Counted from the first letter of the stretch, positions 1 through 15,411 are shown. The stretch: 40,195 nucleotides of DNA from an uncultured Collinsella sp. (GCA_900751695.1 CAADSS010000010.1:1-40195), one strand, 5' to 3'. Translations and numbers: made by a program. Notes: generated by a model not told the origin, from the letters alone.

Positions 1-272
1 CCGCTGCTCCTGCTGCTGTTGTCGCCGCTCCCGTTGCTGGCGCTGCTGAGGCCGAGGAGAAGACCGAGTTTGACGTCGTGCTCGAGGGCTTCGGCGACAA
101 CAAGATCCAGGTCATCAAGGCCGTCCGTGAGCTCACCAACCTTGGCCTGAAGGAGGCCAAGGAGGTCGTCGAGGGCGCTCCCAAGGCTGTTCTCGAGGGT
201 GCCAAGAAGGAGGACGCCGAGGCTGCCAAGGAGAAGCTCGAGGCTGCTGGCGCTGCTGTCACCCTCAAGTAA
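1..272 (+). CDS. rplL: 50S ribosomal protein L7/L12, C-terminal part (5' end outside window)
   Basis: Open reading frame entering from the left edge (codons in frame from base 3) and ending in TAA. The visible part starts in an Ala/Pro/Val-rich hinge, then Glu-rich residues, then the conserved C-terminal domain with EFDVVLEG-like, KIQVIKAVRELTNLGLKEAK and AKEKLEAAGA motifs typical of L7/L12. This domain forms the mobile ribosomal stalk and recruits translation GTPases such as EF-G, which is encoded further along this window. The start and N-terminal dimerisation domain are not in view. A strong terminator follows, so rplL ends its transcription unit instead of reading directly into rpoB. Confidence 0.97.
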   Translation, partial: AAPAAVVAAPVAGAAEAEEKTEFDVVLEGFGDNKIQVIKAVRELTNLGLKEAKEVVEGAPKAVLEGAKKEDAEAAKEKLEAAGAAVTLK

Positions 273-300
273 TCAGGCTTTCTCGCCAGATTTCTTTGCA

Positions 301-333
301 GACGGGGTTCGCATTGCGAGCCCCGTCTTTTTT
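301..333 (+). terminator. Intrinsic terminator after rplL
   Basis: A GC-rich stem (GACGGGGTTCGCA pairing with TTGCGAGCCCCGTC, with one wobble pair) is followed by a run of six T. It closes the ribosomal stalk operon. Confidence 0.9.
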
Positions 334-586
334 GTTTTTCGGTCCCTCGGCATCGGTAGCTCAAACTGCCATGTTCTGTGATTTGCGTCGTATCGGGCGC
401 CCTGCCGTTGGGCAATAAAATTGCACCATTCGAGCAATAATTTGCGTTGACCTGCTGAAGAATTGTCTCTGCCTTGTAGCGACATATAGTTCCAGCGGTA
501 AGATGCTTGGGTATCGCAATTTGGTCTGCGGCTGTGTGCCGCACGCATGGGGCGCTTTTGCGCCTGCGAAAGGATCTTTGAATAAC
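334..586. other. Intergenic region upstream of galU
   Basis: AT-richer than the flanking genes. A TTGACC hexamer at 447-452 could be a -35 box, but no good -10 lies 16-18 bp downstream. An in-frame ATG at 503 would lengthen GalU, but the extension does not resemble the family and has no ribosome site. I see no other gene or repeat. Confidence 0.5.
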
Positions 587-1495
587 ATGAAGGCAATCAT
601 CCCCGCCGCCGGTCTTGGCACGCGTTTTCTGCCTGGCACCAAGTGCACGCCCAAAGAGATGCTGCCGGTGCTCGACAAGCCCGTCATTCAGTACGTCGTC
701 GAGGAGGCGCTCGACCCCGAGGAAGTCGACGATGCCATCATCGTTACTTCTCCCGGTAAGCCCGAGCTACTGAACTACTTCCAGCCCGATCGCTCGCTCG
801 AGAACCTGCTGCGCGAGCGCGGCAAGAACGCCTATGCCGATGCCGTCGCCCACGCTGGCGGTATGCCGGTCGACTTCCGCTATCAGTACGAGCCCAAGGG
901 CCTCGGCCATGCTATCCGCTCTGCTGCCGACGCCGTGGCAGGGGAGAACTTCCTGGTTCTTCTGGGCGACTACGTTGTGCCTAACCGCGACATCTGCGAC
1001 AAGATGCTCGCCGTTTCCAAGGAGCACGGTGGCGCTTCGGTTATCGCCGTCGCTGCTTGCTCGCCCGAGGAAGTCAGCCGCTACGGCGTTATCGCCGGTG
1101 AGCGCGTCGGTTCGCTCGAGGGTGCCGAGGACGTTGCCGATGCAGAGCCGGGCGCTGTCTGGCGCATCGGCGGTCTGGTCGAGAAGCCCGCTCCCGAGGC
1201 GGCTCCGTCCAACCTGTACATCGTCGGTCGCTACCTGCTGAGCCCGCTGGTCATGGACCTGCTGGCAGATCAGCAGGCCGGCAAGGGCGGCGAGATCCAG
1301 CTCACCGACGCCATGGCCCGTTCGCTCGACCGCGAGGCCATGTATGCCGTCGTCATCGACCCGCTGTCGGGCTACGACACCGGCACTCCCTCTGGCTGGA
1401 TGGCCACCAACGCCCTCATGGCTGCAAGCGACCCCCGCTTTGCAAGCGCCTTCTGGGACGCCATCGACGAGCGCGGCGGATTGATGCGCAAGTAA
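587..1495 (+). CDS. galU: UTP--glucose-1-phosphate uridylyltransferase
   Basis: 302 residues, usual for GalU. The enzyme makes UDP-glucose from UTP and glucose 1-phosphate in the cytoplasm, feeding glycan, glycolipid and galactose metabolism. The start is the ATG followed directly by MKAIIPAAGLGTRFLP, the nucleotide-binding loop (residues 9-16); CTPKEMLPVLDKPVIQYVV (20-38) is the next family signature, and GLVEKP and GGEIQLTDAM motifs come later. An AAAGGA sequence lies about 11 bases upstream as a modest ribosome site. An upstream in-frame ATG at 503 is unlikely because its 28 extra residues match nothing in the family. Its position between rplL and rpoB is unusual, and terminators on both sides make it a single-gene unit. 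Confidence 0.95.
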   Translation: MKAIIPAAGLGTRFLPGTKCTPKEMLPVLDKPVIQYVVEEALDPEEVDDAIIVTSPGKPELLNYFQPDRSLENLLRERGKNAYADAVAHAGGMPVDFRYQYEPKGLGHAIRSAADAVAGENFLVLLGDYVVPNRDICDKMLAVSKEHGGASVIAVAACSPEEVSRYGVIAGERVGSLEGAEDVADAEPGAVWRIGGLVEKPAPEAAPSNLYIVGRYLLSPLVMDLLADQQAGKGGEIQLTDAMARSLDREAMYAVVIDPLSGYDTGTPSGWMATNALMAASDPRFASAFWDAIDERGGLMRK

Positions 1496-1515
1496 GCCTT
1501 CGGGCATCGACATTT

Positions 1516-1548
1516 ACGGGCGCGGACCTCGGTTCGCGTCCGTTTTTT
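1516..1548 (+). terminator. Intrinsic terminator after galU
   Basis: A 13-bp stem (ACGGGCGCGGACC with GGTTCGCGTCCGT, two G-U wobbles) with a 2-base loop and six T. It separates galU from rpoBC. Confidence 0.9.
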
Positions 1549-1572
1549 ATAAGAGCTGCGATTGCCGGCTCT

Positions 1573-1604
1573 CTGTTCACAGAAAATATATGAACAGATG
1601 TTCG
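1573..1604. promoter_or_regulatory. Inverted repeats, one resembling a LexA/SOS box, in the rpoB leader
   Basis: CTGTTCA (1573-1579) and TGAACAG (1591-1597) form an inverted repeat. Overlapping it, TGAACAGATGTTCG (1591-1604) fits the Gram-positive SOS-box pattern CGAACRNRYGTTCG at 13 of 14 positions, with the GAAC-N4-GTTC core intact. A LexA role is inferred from motif shape only. Confidence 0.4.
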
Positions 1605-1681
1605 ATACACATACATTTACCTGCGTGTTTTCTGTCGAAAAACTTTGCTACTCCAAAAACTCAATCGAGTCAAGGCTTTTC

Positions 1682-1709
1682 TTGCCCAACGGTCGGTACC
1701 TGATAAACT
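1682..1709 (+). promoter_or_regulatory. Likely rpoBC promoter
   Basis: TTGCCC (1682-1687) and TAAACT (1704-1709) are separated by 16 bp. They lie about 75 bases before the rpoB start and after the galU terminator, where a promoter for rpoBC is needed. Confidence 0.5.
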
Positions 1710-1782
1710 ATTAGGTTGCGATAACTGGCGAAGCTATGCCTCGCCAACCCACCGAGCATTTCCGTGAAGGAGGAAAAACCTG

Positions 1783-5274
<3,492 letters not shown>

Positions 5275-5280
5275 TTGACT

Positions 5281-9756
<4,476 letters not shown>

Positions 9757-9762
9757 CTAGTT

Positions 9763-9784
9763 CCGCCGTTCTAACGAACGGCGG
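9763..9784 (+). other. Hairpin directly after rpoC
   Basis: CCGCCGTTC and GAACGGCGG form a perfect 9-bp stem with a 4-base loop. No T-run follows, so it may be a 3'-end stability or processing hairpin rather than a terminator. Confidence 0.55.
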
Positions 9785-9829
9785 CGACCTCCGTCGCTGC
9801 GCGGCCCCCAGAGCTACAATCTGTCATTC

Positions 9830-9871
9830 AAAAGGCAGGGCATGACCAAAAGGTCAATGCCCTGCCTTTTT
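9830..9871 (+). terminator. Terminator after rpoBC
   Basis: AAAAGGCAGGGCATGACC pairs with GGTCAATGCCCTGCCTTTT (one bulge) around a 4-base loop, then T-rich. The A-run and T-run on opposite sides allow termination from either direction. The rest of 9872-9989 holds no gene; an in-frame ATG inside this stem is not a credible start for the sigma factor. Confidence 0.88.
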
Positions 9872-9989
9872 CATGCCACCTTGTACGCTCTGGGGACCGC
9901 TCGCTTGCGTATGCTCAACCTGTTGCGTTCCGTTGATCCCTTGTCAATAAGGGGCAGGCTATTTTTGGTAGGTTTTTCCTGCTTGAATT

Positions 9990-10018
9990 TGAAACATTCC
10001 GTTTGGTCAAAGCGTATC
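9990..10018 (+). promoter_or_regulatory. ECF-type promoter of the sigma/anti-sigma pair
   Basis: TGAAAC (9990-9995) is followed 17 bp later by CGTATC (10013-10018). This closely resembles ECF sigma-factor promoters with GAAAC at -35 and CGT at -10, as in the Bacillus SigW type. It lies 49 bases before the sigma gene start, consistent with autoregulation. Confidence 0.65.
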
Positions 10019-10066
10019 TATGGTGAGGGCCTCATCAAGAACCATTACCGTCACCGGGAGGTGATT

Positions 10067-10585
10067 ATGGAAGAACAAACATTTAGACAGGCAGTCGAGG
10101 ATCACCGGGATGTCGTGTTTCGAATCGCATTGACGTATCTGCGCGATCGTGCCGATGCCGACGATGTCGCTCAAGACGTCTTTCTGAAGTTACTCAAAAG
10201 CGATGCGCAATTTGAAAGCTGGGAACATCTTCGTCGATGGCTTATCCGGGTCACGATCAATGAATGCAAATCTCTCTTTCGAAAGCCATGGAGGCGTGTG
10301 GAGGATATTGAGAACCTGGCCGATTCGCTTTCGGCGGCGCAGGACGAGACCAAGGCGGTCCTGTCGGACGTCATGCGGCTTCCGGAGCGATTCCGTGTTC
10401 CCATCGTGCTCTATTACTATCTGGGCTTCTCGACTTCAGAGATTGCCGAGTTGCTGCACGTACCAGCCGCGACCGTTCGAACGCGTTTAGCTCGCGGTCG
10501 ATCGAAGCTCAAATTCATCCTAGAGGAGGGCGACCGTGAAATCCAACCAAATCAAGCAGGCCTTCGAGTCCGTCCAAGCCGATAG
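10067..10585 (+). CDS. ECF-family RNA polymerase sigma factor
   Basis: 172 residues, right for a minimal sigma-70 factor with regions 2 and 4 only. Region 2 is seen in RIALTYLRDRADADDVAQDV (residues 18-37) and the following FLKLLKS and WEHLRRWLIRVTINECKSLFRK; region 4 in LPERFRVPIVLYYYLGFSTS, EIAELLHVPAATVRTRLARG and RSKLKFIL, a helix-turn-helix that would read the -35 box. The ATG is chosen over upstream in-frame codons because GGGAGG lies 5 bases before it. It would direct RNA polymerase to a small stress or envelope regulon, including its own GAAAC/CGT promoter. The next gene overlaps it by 50 bases in another frame, implying translational coupling. The inducing signal cannot be read from the sequence. 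Confidence 0.9.
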   Translation: MEEQTFRQAVEDHRDVVFRIALTYLRDRADADDVAQDVFLKLLKSDAQFESWEHLRRWLIRVTINECKSLFRKPWRRVEDIENLADSLSAAQDETKAVLSDVMRLPERFRVPIVLYYYLGFSTSEIAELLHVPAATVRTRLARGRSKLKFILEEGDREIQPNQAGLRVRPSR

Positions 10586-11612
10586 CGATCTTGCCGATCG
10601 TGTTCTTAATGCCGCTGCTGGTGAGCCGCTTCGCCGAAGGGGCCATGCGAAGCCTCTGTACATTGCCGTAATCGGATGTCTTGCCGGCGTGCTGGCGACC
10701 GGAGGGGTCGCCTACGCCGTTGTCAATTCCAGTTATTTTGCCTCTGCTTGGGGAAACCATGGCAACGGAGACTCCATTTCCTGGACTAATGGCGGCTCGT
10801 CCGGGGCTGAATATACCTACTCCAGAGAGTTTGGTGATGGCATCGCGCCTCAAAGCCTGGAGGGTGCAGTCCAGGAGGTCAATCTGTCCGTCGAGGGTAA
10901 CGGCTATACGCTTGATATCCATGAGATGGCTATTGACCAAAACGGCTGCGGAGCCGTGACGTTTACGTTGTCCAATCCAAATGGCGTTAACTACTACAAG
11001 CCAGCAGCAGAGACAGGCGAACTTGTTCTCTATGGTGAAGAAGAACAAGGCATCGGCACGCCCAGCATGAACTTCGGCGAGGAATGGGCTGACACACGCT
11101 GCACCATTGATAAGGACACATCAAGCGACACGGTCATTAACGGCACGATGTACTTTGCCTCACGGGATCGAGATCGAGATTTGCAACATGCGGTCACCTG
11201 GAATATCAGCTGGACGGAGGGCGAAGGTGGGGATGCGAAAGTGATCGAGGTGTCGACGCCCGAGTTTAGCGTCGGGGCGTACGTCGATACAAAGAAGCTG
11301 AGCTCTGACGGCTCGCCTCTTGAGATCAGCCCGTTTTCCATCCAGACGCACATCGACGATCTGGGCGATGAAGCAGTTGATCATAAACTGACCGTCAGCT
11401 ACAAGGATGGATCGGAGCAGATTATCGAAGATGACGACGCAGGGGCGTACAATTTCTATGTTTCGATGGCGCGCAATAGCGGAGAGAACATCTGGGTTCC
11501 GACAAAACTGATCAATGTCGATCAAGTGGTCTCGGTGACCCTCGAGGGCACGAGATGCACATCAACAGGAGAGACCGAAACAGAAGTACCCTTTACCATC
11601 GTCTATTCGTAA
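10536..11612 (+). CDS. Single-pass membrane protein, putative anti-sigma factor
   Basis: 358 residues. GTG start with GAGGAGGG upstream, inside the end of the sigma gene. The short N-terminal region (about 1-40) ends in the basic RRRGHAK, followed by one membrane segment (about 41-63, rich in Ile, Val, Ala and Gly) and then a long polar, presumably extracellular part of about 295 residues. The basic patch before the helix predicts cytoplasmic N-terminus. Overlap with an ECF sigma gene plus this topology suggest that the N-terminal tail holds the sigma factor and the outer domain senses a signal. I see no ZAS (HxxxCxxC) zinc motif in the N-terminus, and do not recognise the outer domain with certainty. 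A substrate-binding or envelope protein of the regulon is the alternative. Confidence 0.7.
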   Translation: MKSNQIKQAFESVQADSDLADRVLNAAAGEPLRRRGHAKPLYIAVIGCLAGVLATGGVAYAVVNSSYFASAWGNHGNGDSISWTNGGSSGAEYTYSREFGDGIAPQSLEGAVQEVNLSVEGNGYTLDIHEMAIDQNGCGAVTFTLSNPNGVNYYKPAAETGELVLYGEEEQGIGTPSMNFGEEWADTRCTIDKDTSSDTVINGTMYFASRDRDRDLQHAVTWNISWTEGEGGDAKVIEVSTPEFSVGAYVDTKKLSSDGSPLEISPFSIQTHIDDLGDEAVDHKLTVSYKDGSEQIIEDDDAGAYNFYVSMARNSGENIWVPTKLINVDQVVSVTLEGTRCTSTGETETEVPFTIVYS

Positions 11613-11618
11613 GGTCTA

Positions 11619-11651
11619 GGCCGCTTCCTGCTAGAGGAAGCGGCCATTTTT
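11619..11651 (+). terminator. Terminator after the sigma/anti-sigma operon
   Basis: GGCCGCTTCCT and AGGAAGCGGCC form a perfect 11-bp stem with a 5-base loop, followed by A and five T. Confidence 0.92.
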
Positions 11652-11735
11652 GCGTTACATGGACGGCTGGAATGGGCACTTGCGCACAGGCGGGGATTCC
11701 TTTTATGGAGGCTTTGCGGAAATATGGCTATTTTG

Positions 11736-11754
11736 GGATACGCCCGGCGGCGTG
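11736..11754 (+). promoter_or_regulatory. Copy 1 of a shared ribosomal-operon element (rpsL)
   Basis: GGATACGCCCG at 11736-11746, followed 4 bases later by CGTG. It sits just upstream of the rpsL -35 box. The same 11-bp core, with T or C at position 4, occurs upstream of rplC (29007) and rplB (30872). Function unknown; a regulator site or upstream promoter element is inferred. Confidence 0.4.
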
Positions 11755-11759
11755 GTCTG

Positions 11760-11788
11760 TTGACGGCACAGCTAACGGCACGTATCCT
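11760..11788 (+). promoter_or_regulatory. Promoter of the rpsL-rpsG-fusA-rpsJ operon
   Basis: TTGACG (11760-11765) and TATCCT (11783-11788) with an ideal 17-bp spacer. Transcription would start near 11795, giving a leader of about 87 bases before rpsL. Confidence 0.7.
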
Positions 11789-11881
11789 ATCGAACTGCGT
11801 GTTTCGTAGGGGGATGCTGACCCCTCGATTCAAGCCGTTGCACTTTACAGAAAGCTGGAATCATTCGAGAAGGAGTACGCT

Positions 11882-12259
11882 TTGCCTACTATTAACCAGC
11901 TGGTTCGCCAGGGCCGTCGTTCCGTGCCCAAGAAGTCCAAGAACGCTGCCCTGCAGCACAACTCCCAGAAGCGCGGCGTGTGCACCCGCGTCTTCACCAC
12001 GAGCCCCAAGAAGCCGAACTCGGCTCTTCGTAAGGTTGCCCGTGTTCGCCTTGTCAACGGCATCGAAGTTACTGCTTACATCCCGGGTGAGGGCCACAAC
12101 CTGCAGGAGCACTCCATCGTGCTCGTCCGCGGCGGTCGTGTCCGTGACCTCCCTGGTGTCCGTTATCACGTCATCCGTGGCGCCTACGACGCTGCTCCGG
12201 TCCAGAACCGTATGCAGGCCCGTTCCAAGTACGGTGCTAAGCGCCCCAAGGCCAAATAA
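11882..12259 (+). CDS. rpsL: 30S ribosomal protein S12
   Basis: 125 residues, normal for S12. The protein lies at the decoding centre of the small subunit and helps monitor codon-anticodon pairing; it is the classic streptomycin-resistance target. The start is a TTG preceded at 6 bases by AAGGAG, giving MPTINQLVRQGR, the standard family N-terminus. KKPNSALRKVARVRL and the loop with YIPGEGHNLQEHS are present; the lysines in KKPNS and in GRVRDLPGVRYH context look wild type. First gene of a str-like operon with rpsG 73 bases downstream. A TTG start in so highly expressed a gene is unusual and may limit translation. Confidence 0.97.
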   Translation: MPTINQLVRQGRRSVPKKSKNAALQHNSQKRGVCTRVFTTSPKKPNSALRKVARVRLVNGIEVTAYIPGEGHNLQEHSIVLVRGGRVRDLPGVRYHVIRGAYDAAPVQNRMQARSKYGAKRPKAK

Positions 12260-12284
12260 GCCAGATAACGTTTTGATACTATCG

Positions 12285-12310
12285 CCGTGTGCCGCCTAAG
12301 CGCCGCACGG
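12285..12310 (+). promoter_or_regulatory. Hairpin between rpsL and rpsG
   Basis: CCGTGTGCCGC and GCGCCGCACGG form an imperfect stem with loop CTAA just before the rpsG ribosome site. In E. coli, S7 represses its own operon by binding the rpsL-rpsG spacer; a similar role here is possible, but the E. coli structure is not recognisable. Confidence 0.4.
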
Positions 12311-12332
12311 TAGACACTTAAGGAGATTTCAC

Positions 12333-12806
12333 ATGCCGCGTCGTGCAGCAGCTAATCGTCGTGAGGTTCAGCCTGACGCCGTTTACAACAACCGCCTGGT
12401 GACTCAGCTCATCAACAAGGTCCTTCTTGACGGCAAGAAGGCCACCGCTGAGCGCATCGTTTACACCGCTTTCGAGATCGTTGCCGAGAAGTCCGAGGGT
12501 GGCGACGCTCTCGCTACCTTCAAGAAGGCTATGGACAACGTCAAGCCCACGCTCGAGGTTAAGCCCAAGCGTGTCGGTGGCGCTACCTATCAGGTCCCGA
12601 TGGAGGTCAACTCCCGTCGTTCCACCGCTCTGGGTATCCGCTGGATCGTCAACTTCTCCCGCGCTCGCAAGGAGAAGACCATGGCCGAGCGTCTCGCCAA
12701 CGAGATCCTCGACGCTTCCAACGGCCTGGGCGCTTCCGTCAAGAAGCGTGAGGACGTCTTCAAGATGGCCGAGGCCAACCGCGCGTTCTCTCACTATCGT
12801 TGGTAA
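12333..12806 (+). CDS. rpsG: 30S ribosomal protein S7
   Basis: 157 residues, standard size. S7 starts assembly of the 30S head by binding the 3' domain of 16S rRNA and lines the E site. ATG start with TAAGGAGA upstream. MPRRAAANRREVQPDAVYNN, LINKVLLDGKKATAERIVY, NVKPTLEVKPKRVGGATYQV and the C-terminal FSHYRW are all typical of bacterial S7. It lies between rpsL and fusA, the canonical str-operon order. Possible autogenous control through the preceding spacer hairpin is inferred from E. coli. Confidence 0.97.
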   Translation: MPRRAAANRREVQPDAVYNNRLVTQLINKVLLDGKKATAERIVYTAFEIVAEKSEGGDALATFKKAMDNVKPTLEVKPKRVGGATYQVPMEVNSRRSTALGIRWIVNFSRARKEKTMAERLANEILDASNGLGASVKKREDVFKMAEANRAFSHYRW

Positions 12807-12825
12807 GTTAAGGTAAGGAACTAAC

Positions 12826-14925
12826 ATGGCTAAGCCTAAGTACAAGCTTTCCGATACCCGTAACATCGGCATCATGGCCCACATCGATGCCGGTAAGACC
12901 ACCACGACCGAGCGTATTCTTTACTACACCGGTAAGACCCACAAGATCGGTGAGGTCCATGAGGGCGCTGCCACCATGGACTGGATGGTTCAGGAGCAGG
13001 AGCGCGGCGTAACCATTACCTCCGCTGCTACCACCTGCTTCTGGAACAAGGACGGCAAGGACTACCGCATCCAGATCATCGACACCCCGGGCCACGTTGA
13101 CTTCACCGCCGAGGTCGAGCGCTGCCTGCGCGTCCTCGATGGCGCTGTCGCCGTCTTCGACGCCGTTGCCGGCGTTCAGCCCCAGTCTGAGACCGTTTGG
13201 CGTCAGGCTTCTACCTTCAACGTCCCCCGCATCGCCTTCATCAACAAGTATGACCGCGTGGGCGCTGACTTCTTCAACGCTATCGAGACCATGAAGGATC
13301 GTCTCGACGCCAACGCCGTGGCCGCTCAGGTCCCGATGGGCGCCGAGGACAACTTCTGGGGCGTCATCGACCTGGTCACCATGACTGCATGGGACTTCAA
13401 GGCCGACGAGAAGGGTATGACCTACCCCGAGCCGATGGACGAGATCCCGGCTGAGTTTGCCGACATCGCTGCCACCAAGCGCGAGGAGCTCCTCGACGCT
13501 GCTGCCAGCTTTGACGACGAGCTCATGGAGAAGATCCTCATGGAGGAGGACTTCACCGTCGAGGAGCTCAAGGCTGCTCTGCGTAAGGGCGTTCTGGCCA
13601 ACGAGCTCAACCTCGTCTTCGTGGGCTCCGCCTACAAGAACAAGGGCGTCCAGGAGCTGCTCGACGCTGTCGTCGACTACCTGCCCAGCCCGCTCGACGT
13701 TGAGGCCGTCACCGGTACCGATCCGGACACCGGCGAGGAAATCCAGCGTCATCCTTCCTTCGACGAGCCCTTCTCCGGCCTGGTCTTCAAGATCATGACC
13801 GACCCGTTCGTCGGTAAGCTCACCTACGTCCGCGTTTACTCCGGCCGCGCTGAGTCCGGCTCCTACGTGGTCAACGCTTCCAACGGTCAGCGCGAGCGCC
13901 TCGGCCGCATTCTCGAGATGAACGCCGCCGAGCGTATCGACCGTGACGACGCTGCCGCCGGCGACATCGTCGCTTGCGTCGGCTTCAAGAACTCCACCAC
14001 CGGTGACACCCTGTGCGCCGAGGGCAAGGAGATCGTCCTCGAGAAGATCGAGTTCGCTAAGCCCGTTATTGACGTTGCCATCGAGCCCAAGACCAAGGCC
14101 GAGCAGGACAAGATGTCCCTGGCTCTGACCAAGCTCGCCGAGGAGGACCCGACCTTCCAGGTGTCCACCAACCACGAGACCGGCCAGACCATCATCGCCG
14201 GCATGGGCGAGCTGCACCTCGAGATCATCGTCGACCGTCTGCTCCGCGAGTTCAAGGTTGACGCTAACGTCGGTAAGCCCCAGGTTGCCTACCGCGAGAC
14301 CGCTGGTCACGACGTCGAGAAGGCTGAGGGCAAGTTCGTCCGTCAGTCCGGCGGTCGCGGTCAGTACGGCCACGCCGTCATCAAGCTCGAGAAGATGGAG
14401 GAGGGCTTCGGCTACGAGTTCGTCAACGCTATCGTCGGCGGCGTCGTGCCCAAGGAGTACATCCCGTCCATCGACAAGGGCATCCAGGAGGCCCTGAACA
14501 CCGGTGTTATCGCCGGCTTCCCGGTCCTCGACGTTAAGGTCACCCTGTTCGACGGTTCTTACCACGAGGTCGACTCCTCCGAGGCCGCCTTCAAGATCGC
14601 CGGTTCCATGGCTATCAAGGACGCCCTCAAGAAGTCCGATCCGCAGCTGCTCGAGCCGATCATGGCTGTCGAGGTCGAGACCCCCGAGCAGTACATGGGC
14701 GACGTTATGGGCAACCTCTCCGGTCGCCGCGGCAAGATCGAGGGCATGGAGGATCGCAAGAACAGCAAGCTCATCCGTGCCAAGGTGCCGCTGGGCGAGA
14801 TGTTCGGTTACGCTACCGACCTTCGCTCCCAGACCCAGGGCCGTGCATCCTACACGATGCAGTTCGACTCTTATGAGCCCGCGCCCAAGTCCATCGTGGA
14901 CGAGGTCATGAGCAAGAACGCCTAA
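12826..14925 (+). CDS. fusA: Translation elongation factor G
   Basis: 699 residues. EF-G is the GTPase that moves tRNAs and mRNA through the ribosome. G1 is AHIDAGKTT, G2 lies in the switch-1 region ending RGVTITSAAT, G3 is DTPGHVDF, and G4 is NKYD. The G4 is unusual because nearly all EF-G have NKMD; the Asn, Lys and Asp needed for guanine recognition are kept. Domain IV carries the FVRQSGGRGQYGHA segment, and the C-terminus ends with RGRASYTMQFDSYEPAP-like residues (here QGRASYTMQ). ATG start with TAAGGAA upstream; 19 bases after rpsG. A tuf gene, usually next, is absent: rpsJ follows 61 bases later. Confidence 0.98.
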   Translation: MAKPKYKLSDTRNIGIMAHIDAGKTTTTERILYYTGKTHKIGEVHEGAATMDWMVQEQERGVTITSAATTCFWNKDGKDYRIQIIDTPGHVDFTAEVERCLRVLDGAVAVFDAVAGVQPQSETVWRQASTFNVPRIAFINKYDRVGADFFNAIETMKDRLDANAVAAQVPMGAEDNFWGVIDLVTMTAWDFKADEKGMTYPEPMDEIPAEFADIAATKREELLDAAASFDDELMEKILMEEDFTVEELKAALRKGVLANELNLVFVGSAYKNKGVQELLDAVVDYLPSPLDVEAVTGTDPDTGEEIQRHPSFDEPFSGLVFKIMTDPFVGKLTYVRVYSGRAESGSYVVNASNGQRERLGRILEMNAAERIDRDDAAAGDIVACVGFKNSTTGDTLCAEGKEIVLEKIEFAKPVIDVAIEPKTKAEQDKMSLALTKLAEEDPTFQVSTNHETGQTIIAGMGELHLEIIVDRLLREFKVDANVGKPQVAYRETAGHDVEKAEGKFVRQSGGRGQYGHAVIKLEKMEEGFGYEFVNAIVGGVVPKEYIPSIDKGIQEALNTGVIAGFPVLDVKVTLFDGSYHEVDSSEAAFKIAGSMAIKDALKKSDPQLLEPIMAVEVETPEQYMGDVMGNLSGRRGKIEGMEDRKNSKLIRAKVPLGEMFGYATDLRSQTQGRASYTMQFDSYEPAPKSIVDEVMSKNA

Positions 14926-14950
14926 GTTCGAGCTCCCTGTTACGTAATCC

Positions 14951-14969
14951 TGCGAGAACATCTCTCGCA
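14951..14969 (+). other. Small hairpin before rpsJ
   Basis: TGCGAGA and TCTCGCA form a perfect 7-bp stem with a 5-base loop, ending 5 bases before the rpsJ ribosome site TGGAGG. Possible RNA processing or translational control point in the fusA-rpsJ spacer. Confidence 0.4.
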
Positions 14970-14986
14970 CTCTTTGGAGGTTTAAG

Positions 14987-15295
14987 TTGGCTACCCAGAA
15001 GATCCGCATTCGCCTCAAGGGCTATGATCACGAGGTCGTCGATCAGTCCGCGAAGCTCATCGTCGAGACCGCTCAGAAGACCGGCGCTCGCGTTTCCGGT
15101 CCTGTCCCCCTGCCCACCGAGCGCAACCTGTACACGGTTATCCGCTCGCCGCACGTGAACAAGGACTCCCGTGAGCAGTTCGAGATGCGCACCCACAAGC
15201 GCCTCATCGACATCCTCGACCCCACCTCGGGCACTGTTGATTCGCTTATGCGTCTCGACCTCCCCGCTGGCGTCGACATCGACATCAAGCTCTAA
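14987..15295 (+). CDS. rpsJ: 30S ribosomal protein S10
   Basis: 102 residues, standard. S10 belongs to the 30S head and, as NusE, joins the NusB antitermination complex. The TTG start follows TGGAGG by 6 bases and gives the family N-terminus MATQKIRIRLKGYDH; GPVPLPTERNLYTVIRSPHV and EMRTHKRLIDI are further signatures. In most bacteria rpsJ opens the S10 operon directly before rplC. Here it closes the rpsL-rpsG-fusA unit with a strong terminator, and rplC is about 14 kb away. Confidence 0.97.
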   Translation: MATQKIRIRLKGYDHEVVDQSAKLIVETAQKTGARVSGPVPLPTERNLYTVIRSPHVNKDSREQFEMRTHKRLIDILDPTSGTVDSLMRLDLPAGVDIDIKL

Positions 15296-15314
15296 GCGAT
15301 ATCGCTCATAGCTT

Positions 15315-15357
15315 AAAGGGCCCCGCTGCCGTTACGGTAGCGGGGCCCTTTTGTTTT
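15315..15357. terminator. Terminator between rpsJ and birA
   Basis: AAAGGGCCCCGCTGCCG pairs with CGGTAGCGGGGCCCTTTT (one wobble) around TTA, then TTGTTTT. The A-rich 5' side and T-rich 3' side would serve both converging genes, rpsJ and birA. Confidence 0.92.
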
Positions 15358-15411
15358 GCATGATGGGTTTGGATCGCCGGGTAAGGCTGCCGAGCGGCTG
15401 GCTGTGGCGAC

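Noticed and set aside
503..586. Upstream ATG extending GalU by 28 residues
   Set aside because: The extension does not resemble GalU, and the internal ATG at 587 begins exactly at the family motif with a ribosome site.
9842..10066. ATG inside the rpoC terminator as start of the sigma factor
   Set aside because: It lies in a terminator stem and upstream of the ECF promoter; the ATG at 10067 has a proper ribosome site and gives a normal-length sigma factor.
14926..14986. Expected tuf gene between fusA and rpsJ
   Set aside because: Only 61 bases are present; no coding remnant can be seen.
12808..15018. A 736-codon minus-strand frame opposite fusA
   Set aside because: Same codon-bias shadow effect; fusA is complete on the plus strand.
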